From Methylophilaceae bacterium LSUCC0401 (GTDB taxonomy: Bacteria; Pseudomonadota; Gammaproteobacteria; Burkholderiales; Methylophilaceae), in the NCBI GenBank assembly GCA_024919035.1, contig CP103442.1, positions 930,001-994,000 on the forward strand: 64,000 bases of DNA. The letters are read 5' to 3'. Positions 57,475 through 64,000 of this stretch are shown here, one piece after another. The position numbers and the translations under genes are program-made. Each line of letters begins with the position of its first letter. Position 1 is the first letter of the stretch. A model generated the notes under the pieces. The model saw only the letters and a program-made list of their open reading frames with translations. It was not told the DNA's origin and did not search any database.

Positions 57475-58780
57475 TAATTGATTCCAAGTCCTGAATTTCT
57501 TTTGGGCACTTTGCTGTCAAAATTATAGGTGAATTTCCATTCACCAAAACATCGTCCTCAATTCTGATGCCCATCCCCTGGAAAACTTTAGGAATCTTTT
57601 CATTTTTCTGAAAATACAGACCAGGCTCTATAGTTAAGATTTGTCCATCTTTTAATTTAATTGAATTATTTTTTTGGTCATAGTAATCACCGACATCATG
57701 AACATCTAGACCCATCCAATGGGATGTTCGATGCATAAAATATTTTTTATAAAGTTGTTTTTCAATAATCTCATTAATTGAAGATTTAATAATTTTCAGA
57801 TCTTTCAATCCTTGCGCCAAAACCCTCACTGCAGTTTCATGAGGATCATTGAATGCATTATTCCTTTTAACACATTCAATTGCTTTTTTTTGTGCCTCTA
57901 ACACAATCGCATAAACATCTCTTTGAGCCGCTGAAAATTTTCCATTAATTGGATAAGTTCGGGTAATGTCTGACGCATAGCATCCATACTCACAGCCAGC
58001 ATCAATTAAAATCAGATCGCCATTTATTAGCTTTGCATTATTTTGAATATAGTGTAACGTGCATGCGTTTTTTCCAGAGGCAACAATCGAATGATATGCC
58101 TCATTTCTAGCTCCATTTTTTGCAAACTCATATCTCAGCCTAGCTTCAACATGATATTCATATTGATCTAAATGAATATTTGCCATGGCAAACTTATGCG
58201 CTTCACTAGAAATATTTGCCGCCTTTTGAATTATTTCAATTTCATCTTTACTTTTAATGGATCGCATCTCGTCAAGTATAGTATTCAGAGAATGAATATG
58301 ATTTCTCATCACCGGGCCCACCCTCTTACCTTTGCTCGCAATATTTAATGCTTTTGACAGCATGGAGCGTAAATCTAAATCTTCCTGAAGCAGATAAAAA
58401 TTTGTGTGTGTTGAAATTAATTCATTTAAAAAAGATTTAAACTCTTTTAAATCAAGACCTGCTTCAAATAAAAATTCTTGAGCTGCTTTTTTTGGTCCAT
58501 AGAGAAAGCCATCCCAGATTTCTTTTTCCTTATTTTTTGTTTTTGTAAAAATAAAAGACTGATTGGGCTTAGAGGTAATAACAAGAATAGATTCGGACTC
58601 AGGAAATCCTGATAAATAATGAAAATAACTATTTGAGCGATAAGGATAATGTGTGTCATTTGATCGAATTTGGTCAGATGAGTTTCTGACAATTGCAATT
58701 CCTCCATTTAACAAAGCTGCTAGATGTTTTCTTCTTTGTCTATAAATCATAGGTTTAATTGTCATATTTTGTATTTTCAT
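57461..58780 (-). CDS. pepP: Xaa-Pro aminopeptidase
   Basis: Dinuclear-metal aminopeptidase of the pita-bread fold, cleaving N-terminal residues before proline. Metal ligands appear in DAGCEYGCYASDITRTYPI, HRTSHWMGLDVHDVGDY, IEPGLYF and IRIEDDVLV. The start is uncertain: ATG 58780 overlaps murU by 26 bases, while in-frame ATGs at 58765 and 58750 also fit; the last gives MIYRQRRKHLAALL, close to the usual family N-terminus. About 429-439 residues. Confidence 0.93.
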   Translation of the reverse strand: MKIQNMTIKPMIYRQRRKHLAALLNGGIAIVRNSSDQIRSNDTHYPYRSNSYFHYLSGFPESESILVITSKPNQSFIFTKTKNKEKEIWDGFLYGPKKAAQEFLFEAGLDLKEFKSFLNELISTHTNFYLLQEDLDLRSMLSKALNIASKGKRVGPVMRNHIHSLNTILDEMRSIKSKDEIEIIQKAANISSEAHKFAMANIHLDQYEYHVEARLRYEFAKNGARNEAYHSIVASGKNACTLHYIQNNAKLINGDLILIDAGCEYGCYASDITRTYPINGKFSAAQRDVYAIVLEAQKKAIECVKRNNAFNDPHETAVRVLAQGLKDLKIIKSSINEIIEKQLYKKYFMHRTSHWMGLDVHDVGDYYDQKNNSIKLKDGQILTIEPGLYFQKNEKIPKVFQGMGIRIEDDVLVNGNSPIILTAKCPKEIQDLESIIGKG

Positions 58781-59420
58781 ATTTTAATCTTTCAGGAGTA
58801 CCTATGTCAGACCAGTAGCCTTGAAATAAAGATCCGCTTATTCTATTTTTTTTAATATTGTTTTCAAATACTGTTTTCAATTGAATTTTTTCACCTTTTG
58901 TATATTCAGTAAACATCTGTTTTGTATAAATACCAATCCCAGAAAATGTGAAGTCTCTAGTGAGATTAACTAATTCACCTGCTAAGCCAAAATCACCTTG
59001 GTCTTTAAAAATAGGATTTGGAACAAATATCAAATGCGCGATGATTCCATCTTTAAGCTGATATTTGATGATTTCCTCATATTTAAAATCAGTGAAAATA
59101 TCAGAATTAGTGACTAAAAAAGGATTATCATCAAAAAAATCTAATGCATTAATGATACCTCCTGCAGTCTCAAGTGGTTCCGTTTCAATCGAAAATGTTA
59201 TCGATACTTTATTTTCGTATTTAGTGGTGACAAAGTCGATAATTTGCTCATAAAGATGAGAAACATTAATTAAAAAATCATCAAAACCAGCTTCAATTAA
59301 CTTATTAAGCTGTATCTCAATTAATGCTTTATCTTTAATTCTTAACAGGGGCTTAGGTGTTTTATTTGACAAACTCCCCATTCTCATTCCTCTTCCAGCC
59401 GCAAGTATCATGGCTTTCAT
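58755..59420 (-). CDS. murU: N-acetylmuramate-1-phosphate uridylyltransferase (MurU-like)
   Basis: Nucleotidyltransferase with the fingerprint MILAAGRGMRMGSLSNKTPKPLL and Asp of the metal motif VTNSDIF (about residue 108). 221 residues. In Pseudomonas, MurU with AmgK returns cell-wall MurNAc to UDP-MurNAc, bypassing fosfomycin-sensitive MurA. Here murU and amgK overlap by 4 bases and are divergent from lptD as in pseudomonads, which supports this role over a generic sugar pyrophosphorylase. Confidence 0.88.
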   Translation of the reverse strand: MKAMILAAGRGMRMGSLSNKTPKPLLRIKDKALIEIQLNKLIEAGFDDFLINVSHLYEQIIDFVTTKYENKVSITFSIETEPLETAGGIINALDFFDDNPFLVTNSDIFTDFKYEEIIKYQLKDGIIAHLIFVPNPIFKDQGDFGLAGELVNLTRDFTFSGIGIYTKQMFTEYTKGEKIQLKTVFENNIKKNRISGSLFQGYWSDIGTPERLKYENTKYDN

Positions 59421-60403
59421 AAGCCATCCTGCTTTCTTTTTTCAAGAATGAGCTGTCCCACATATTTTAATTTTGGATAATTTGGAATAATTTCCAGAAG
59501 ATATTCTTCGATGAGGGGAATGTCATTTAAATATTGATGTTTACCATCTCTTTCAGAGAGCCTTTTAAAAATACCTAAAATTTTTAGATGTCTTTGAACT
59601 CCCATTAATTCAAAATCAATAAAAAATTCAGAAAAATCATCTGTTAATCCAAACGAATCTCTTGCAAGCTTCCAATACCTGATACATTTATCAATGATGA
59701 ATTGTGCATTTTTTTCATGATAAGCATCTTTTAAGATAGATACTAGATCATAGGTTACCGGACCAATGAGGGCATCTTGGAAGTCAATCACTCCAATTTC
59801 AGTATCATTTATAAGTAGGTTTCGTGAATGAAAGTCTCTATGAACAAACTTTTGAACTTGAGACTCGGCTCTCTCAATTAAGTAACTGTATATTCCCAGA
59901 AGTTTAGCCTGATCAAAGTTGATATTTTTTAAATACCAAGTATGAAACAAATCAAGCTCATCTTGAAACTTTTTATGATCGTAAGAATTGATCATAAAAC
60001 CTGAACAATTCAGCTGCATCTGGTATATCAAGTGAATTAGCTTTTCAAACATCTCATCCTCTTGGTAATTTGAATCATTAAAAAACTCAAGAAGAGAGGT
60101 AGCCCCAAGATCTTGCATAATAATAACGCCAAGTTCAAGATTAATTTCAAAGAGCACTGGCGCATTTATATTTTTTTCTTTTAGGCTTTTAGCTAAAAAA
60201 ATAAATTGATCAATTGGCTCTATATCTGGTGGAGCAACCATAATGATGTATGTTTTATCTTTAAAAAAGGCTCTGTAATACTTTCTAAAGCTTGCATCCT
60301 CAGAAGCTTTTGATACGTCATACTTTGCCTTAAAGTAATTATCTAAAAAATTTATTATCTTTTGGTCTAAATCAATCATTTTTTTAGAGATTTGTGAAAT
60401 CAT
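59417..60403 (-). CDS. amgK: N-acetylmuramate/N-acetylglucosamine kinase (AmgK-like)
   Basis: Aminoglycoside-phosphotransferase-fold kinase of 328 residues. The catalytic loop is HRDFHSRNLLI (Asp about residue 195), and the metal motif is IGVIDFQDALIGPVTYDL. AmgK phosphorylates the anomeric carbon of MurNAc released in peptidoglycan recycling. First gene of the leftward unit amgK-murU-pepP-ubi-dsbC, sharing a 105-base divergent spacer with lptD. Confidence 0.88.
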   Translation of the reverse strand: MISQISKKMIDLDQKIINFLDNYFKAKYDVSKASEDASFRKYYRAFFKDKTYIIMVAPPDIEPIDQFIFLAKSLKEKNINAPVLFEINLELGVIIMQDLGATSLLEFFNDSNYQEDEMFEKLIHLIYQMQLNCSGFMINSYDHKKFQDELDLFHTWYLKNINFDQAKLLGIYSYLIERAESQVQKFVHRDFHSRNLLINDTEIGVIDFQDALIGPVTYDLVSILKDAYHEKNAQFIIDKCIRYWKLARDSFGLTDDFSEFFIDFELMGVQRHLKILGIFKRLSERDGKHQYLNDIPLIEEYLLEIIPNYPKLKYVGQLILEKRKQDGL

Positions 60404-60441
60404 TATTTTCTTAAAAATTTGTTATAAATTGTTGATTTTAT

Positions 60442-60469
60442 TTGATTTGTTAAAAATATCATTTAAAAT
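60442..60469 (+). promoter_or_regulatory. Predicted lptD promoter
   Basis: TTGATT (60442-60447) and TAAAAT (60464-60469) are 16 bases apart. Downstream, a run of six C and the small hairpin ACTC-TCTG-GAGT (60481-60492) lie in the leader; no Shine-Dalgarno is close to the lptD ATG. The rest of the 105-base spacer is plain AT-rich DNA that must also serve amgK. Confidence 0.6.
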
Positions 60470-60508
60470 ATACCCCCCGGACTCTCTGGAGTTATATTTT
60501 TAGAATTA

Positions 60509-62776
60509 ATGATTTTTAATAAGCGCACATTCTTTATTTTAACCAAATCAGTTATTTTAGGTTATTTAGTTATAAGCAATTGCTTTGCAATTGATAACCC
60601 AAATGATACAGATTTATTTATTGAGGGTGAGTCTCTTGAAAATACTATCGATAAGCAGATCAAAGCTTCAGGCAACGCTGTTCTCATCAAGTCTGGTAAT
60701 CGCATTGAAGCTGATACTATAGTATATGATCAAATATCTAATCAGCTAAAAGCTAAGGGCAATGTTAACCTGGAAAATAGAAATTCAAGAATAACTGGTC
60801 AAGAATTAATACTTAATGTTGATGAGTCCATTGGAGAGATTCCTAATGCTACTTTTGATACAGACATAAAAAATGAAGCATCTATTAATCAATCTATTAG
60901 AGGTAATGCATCTAAACTTACACTTCAAGGCGAAAACAAAACAATTTTAGATAATGCAAAAATAACAACTTGTGAGGTTGGCAAGACAGATTGGTTTATA
61001 AAAGGTAGTAAGATCAATATTGATAATATGACAAAGTCTGTTGATGCAACCAATGCTTTAATGGAATTTAAAGGTTTACCAATAATGTATTCACCGATGG
61101 TAAATTTTTCATTCAATAAAGAAAGAAAGAGTGGTTTTTTAAGTCCTACTTGGGGAACAACAACAAGAAGTGGATTCCAAGCAAAAACACCTTACTACTT
61201 TAATATAGCACCAAATCAAGATGCTACAGTAACTCCAAGATATATGGGAAAAAGGGGTTTACAAATTGGTGGCCAATACCGCTATATTACAAACGAATCT
61301 GAAGGTGAGGCAAATTTAGAATTTCTAAATAACGATTACATGACCAATGAACAAAGATATCTGATAAATTTAAAACATAAACAACGTTTTACTAACAATT
61401 TTTCTGGTTTTTACTCTTACCAGAAAGTATCTGATAACGATTATTTTGCAGATATGTCATCTTTAGTTTCAAGAACATCGAGGGTAATTATGCCTCAAGA
61501 ATTGGGTCTTGATTATATTAATAAAAAAGATCAATGGTCCGTTGGCCTTAGAGTTACAAAATTTCAATCTTTAACTACTTCATCGCCTTATGAAAAATTA
61601 CCACAAATTTTTGCCGATAGAAAAGATGAATTTTTCGGGATTGAATCCCTTTCTCGTTTTGATTTCACGGAATTTGATGCAAACAACTCACACAATAAAG
61701 ACGTACAGAATAATCTTAAGCCCACAGGGAGTAGATTTATATACAATCAAAGTTTTTCAAAGGCAATTATTGAAAATAGTTATTCTTTTGTAAAACCAAA
61801 AATTTCATTTAATTACAGAAATTATGATACTAATCATTCACTTTCAACTTCCTCAGAAAGTTTTTTTATACCAAGGGTATCAGTAGACAGTGGACTATAC
61901 TTTGATCGATCTTTGGATTTTTTTGGTAATTCATTAACTCAAACACTTGAACCAAGAGCTTTTTACTCATATACACCATTTCATGATCAATCAATGCTAC
62001 CAATATACGATACAAGACTAACGGACATTAATCTTTATAATATTTTTTCAGAAACACAATTTATAGGATATGATCGAATAGAAGATACTAACCATCTTAC
62101 AGCTGGATTCACATCTAGATTCGTTGATGCCACTGGAGCTGAAAGAGTCGCTTTGACTTTTGCTCAGAAATTTTACTTATCAGATCGTAATGTGCTTAAT
62201 GACCCAGTCTATTCAACTGCTGATTCGAGCCTTGAAAGATCCTCCAGTGATTTCTTATTTGGAGGAAATGCCAGAATTACTAAGCATCTAACTTTCAGAT
62301 CTATGACACAATACAATCCTGAACAAAACTCTTCAAAAAGGGTTGCTTATGGATTTAAATATAATCCTCAAGATGGAAAGCTTCTTAAATTTGATTATAG
62401 ATTTATTGAATTTCCATCCTCAAACGAGACAAGGTTAAAACAATTTAATATTTCTGGACAATGGCCTCTTGGTCAAGGTTATTATGCTGTTGGCAGATAT
62501 AATTTCAATTTAGATAATTCAAAAGTTATTGAATCACTGGGAGGTATTGAATATGACGCAGGCTGCTGGAGCTCAAAACTAGTTTTACATCGCTTATCTT
62601 TAGCAACCGAAGAGGAACCTAACTATTCACTATGGTTTCAACTAGAACTTGGAGGTCTTGGAAGTATAGGTACTGGAAAAGCACGAAAGCTAAACAGAGT
62701 TTTAATGAGAAATGTTCCAGGAGCCTCATGGGCCTCTACTTACGATGACGACATACGAAAACAGAATTATGAATAG
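60509..62776 (+). CDS. lptD: LPS-assembly protein LptD
   Basis: Outer-membrane beta-barrel that inserts lipopolysaccharide into the outer leaflet with LptE. Signal peptide (about residues 1-27, ends NCFA), OstA-like beta-jellyroll domain (about 45-150: ASGNAVLIKSGNRIEADTIVYD), then the 26-strand barrel. 755 residues. The mature protein has only two cysteines, Cys155 (TTCEVGKTDW) and Cys686 (DAGCWSSK), where E. coli has four; one inter-domain disulfide is predicted. Stop overlaps surA's start by 8 bases. Confidence 0.95.
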   Translation: MIFNKRTFFILTKSVILGYLVISNCFAIDNPNDTDLFIEGESLENTIDKQIKASGNAVLIKSGNRIEADTIVYDQISNQLKAKGNVNLENRNSRITGQELILNVDESIGEIPNATFDTDIKNEASINQSIRGNASKLTLQGENKTILDNAKITTCEVGKTDWFIKGSKINIDNMTKSVDATNALMEFKGLPIMYSPMVNFSFNKERKSGFLSPTWGTTTRSGFQAKTPYYFNIAPNQDATVTPRYMGKRGLQIGGQYRYITNESEGEANLEFLNNDYMTNEQRYLINLKHKQRFTNNFSGFYSYQKVSDNDYFADMSSLVSRTSRVIMPQELGLDYINKKDQWSVGLRVTKFQSLTTSSPYEKLPQIFADRKDEFFGIESLSRFDFTEFDANNSHNKDVQNNLKPTGSRFIYNQSFSKAIIENSYSFVKPKISFNYRNYDTNHSLSTSSESFFIPRVSVDSGLYFDRSLDFFGNSLTQTLEPRAFYSYTPFHDQSMLPIYDTRLTDINLYNIFSETQFIGYDRIEDTNHLTAGFTSRFVDATGAERVALTFAQKFYLSDRNVLNDPVYSTADSSLERSSSDFLFGGNARITKHLTFRSMTQYNPEQNSSKRVAYGFKYNPQDGKLLKFDYRFIEFPSSNETRLKQFNISGQWPLGQGYYAVGRYNFNLDNSKVIESLGGIEYDAGCWSSKLVLHRLSLATEEEPNYSLWFQLELGGLGSIGTGKARKLNRVLMRNVPGASWASTYDDDIRKQNYE

Positions 62777-64000
62777 AATAAAAAATTTATTTATTTATAT
62801 TAGTTTAAGTATTTTTATTTCCCCTACATACTCTTACCAAGAATTAGATAGAATTATCGCCATAGTAAATAAAGAACCAATAACTTATAGAGATCTCGAA
62901 GACGGGATAAATAAAGCAGAATTGTATTTTCAAAAAAATAATATCAAACCGCCTGAGGATGATATTATTCAAAAAAAGGTTCTTGATGAATTAATAGAAA
63001 AGAAACTACTTGAAAATTACGCAAACGAATGGAATATAAAGGTATCACAAGAAGATATAGAAAATGTTGTAAACAATATAACTTTGTCAAATCAAATAAG
63101 TATAGAGGAATTTAAAGAAAGTTTAAAAAATCAAAACACAAATTTTGATGATTTTGTTAAGAATTTAAAATTTGAAATCTTATTAAAAAAAATTAAAAAT
63201 CAGGAAATTAGTTCAAAGCTCAATATTTCAGATTTTGAAGTCGAAAAACATAAGAAAAAATTAGCTAAAATAAAACCAGATGTATACAACTTATCTCATA
63301 TTTTATTAAAATTTCCTCAAGATCCAACTGCAAAACAGAAAGAAGATAAACGAGAGCTAGGTAAAAAGTTATATCAAATGCTTCAAATTGAGGAGTTTAA
63401 AAAAATTGCATATGAATATTCAGACGCTCCTGACTCAAATCAAGGTGGCGCAATCGGAGAATTAAGTAAAAATGAATTGCCTGAAATTTTTATAACCCAA
63501 TTAGATAATCTTAAAACTGGTGATATTTCGGAACCATTTGAATCAGGAAATGGAATTCATATTATTAAAGTCAATTCTCTAAAAAGTTTTGATGATAGAG
63601 ACATATCGCGCAAGGAGATTCAAAAATATTTTGTTCGTCAAATTGTAATTAGAACGTCTGAATTGCAATCAGAAGACGATATCATTTCAAAGCTAAAAAG
63701 AATAAAAAAAGAAATACAAAATGGTGGTGATTTCGAAATACTCGCAAAGAAATATTCCGAGGACTTCTCATCTACCAACGGTGGAAAAATTGGTTGGTTT
63801 TCAGAAGGTATGGATCAAAAACTTGAGCTTGAGTTATCTAAAATAGATAAAAATGAAATTAGTGAACCATTTCAAACAAATAATGGGTGGCATATTATTC
63901 AATATACAGATAGGAAAATTGAAGATATGAGATCAGAAAATATTGATAATCAAATTAAGATGGATCTTATTAACGAACGAACAGAGCTTCTTTTTGAAGA
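62769..64000 (+). CDS. surA: Periplasmic chaperone/peptidylprolyl isomerase SurA (3' end outside window)
   Basis: Chaperone for outer-membrane proteins, LptD among them. Frame is open from the ATG at 62769 to the window end (410 codons). Signal peptide to about residue 22 (SPTYS), SurA N-terminal chaperone domain (DRIIAIVNKEPITYRDLE onwards), first parvulin domain about 172-270 (LSHILLKFP...GNGIHIIKV), second about 285-385 (RQIVIRT...NNGWHIIQYTDR). Only the last 15-40 residues should be missing. Overlap with lptD indicates cotranscription. Confidence 0.94.
   Translation, partial: MNRIKNLFIYISLSIFISPTYSYQELDRIIAIVNKEPITYRDLEDGINKAELYFQKNNIKPPEDDIIQKKVLDELIEKKLLENYANEWNIKVSQEDIENVVNNITLSNQISIEEFKESLKNQNTNFDDFVKNLKFEILLKKIKNQEISSKLNISDFEVEKHKKKLAKIKPDVYNLSHILLKFPQDPTAKQKEDKRELGKKLYQMLQIEEFKKIAYEYSDAPDSNQGGAIGELSKNELPEIFITQLDNLKTGDISEPFESGNGIHIIKVNSLKSFDDRDISRKEIQKYFVRQIVIRTSELQSEDDIISKLKRIKKEIQNGGDFEILAKKYSEDFSSTNGGKIGWFSEGMDQKLELELSKIDKNEISEPFQTNNGWHIIQYTDRKIEDMRSENIDNQIKMDLINERTELLFE

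Overview
The window is a densely packed, strongly AT-rich stretch of bacterial chromosome carrying 68 protein genes (two cut by the window edges: kup at the start, surA at the end) and no recognisable tRNA, rRNA, CRISPR, phage or insertion sequence. Gene order and protein features point to a streamlined betaproteobacterium, most likely a Methylophilales (OM43-like) methylotroph. The clues are the blocks dapD-yffB-dapE-prmB, rluB-scpB-scpA-trpS-M50, yciB-yciI-bolA-ppiC-(feoAB)-purL, exbB-exbD-msbA-lpxK-kdsB, ilvB-ilvN-ilvC-psd, xseB-ispA-dxs-folE2 and murU/amgK divergent from lptD-surA. This assignment is an inference: no methanol-oxidation or formaldehyde-assimilation gene lies in the window.

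Layout. 1-5848 (+): potassium uptake, an outer-membrane-linked M48 protease, lysine/diaminopimelate synthesis and ribosomal protein L3 methylation. 5845-10719 (-): rRNA pseudouridylation, the ScpAB condensin partners, TrpS, an M50 protease and a PHP phosphatase. 10767-18954 (+): YciB, YciI, BolA, a periplasmic parvulin, FeoA/FeoB iron uptake, PurL and a small secreted ankyrin protein. 19006-19851 (-): serB. 19913-24806 (+): sucC-sucD-ankyrin protein-nadE-glnB in one tightly overlapping unit. 24808-31411 (-): envelope block with kdsB, a Trm112-like protein, lpxK, msbA, exbD, exbB, lolD and lolC/E. 31461-35910 (+): ribE, ribBX, ruvX, pyrB and a zinc-site-less dihydroorotase homologue. 36010-36315 (+): a lysine/alanine/proline repeat protein made of 17 copies of a 15-bp unit. 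36384-43774 (+): yggS, proC, mnmA, nadC, ilvBNC, psd. 43781-44254 (-): rppH. 44301-50128 (+): a beta-propeller lipoprotein, a secreted SRPBCC protein, a carboxylesterase, xseB, ispA, dxs, folE2. 50125-52945 (-): MFS transporter, aroC, rluE. 52963-54201 (+): icd. 54198-60403 (-): cold-shock protein, dsbC, two UbiH-type monooxygenases (one degenerate), pepP, murU, amgK. 60509-64000 (+): lptD, surA.

Functionally the region is mainly envelope assembly (Kdo, lipid A and LPS transport, lipoprotein sorting, outer-membrane chaperones, periplasmic disulfide isomerisation, cell-wall recycling) plus amino acid, nucleotide, NAD, flavin, folate and isoprenoid synthesis. Spacers are tiny, genes overlap by 1-26 bases, and five convergent gene pairs have almost no room for a terminator.

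I found no obvious new multi-gene defence or mobile system. The points most worth a second look are the near-perfect (PAAKK)17 minisatellite gene with its own promoter and palindrome; an isocitrate dehydrogenase whose cofactor pocket reads as NAD-specific; catalytically degenerate paralogues retained in pathways (PyrC-like, RibA-like, UbiH-like); two exported ankyrin proteins placed in metabolic operons; and an exported beta-propeller/SRPBCC pair.
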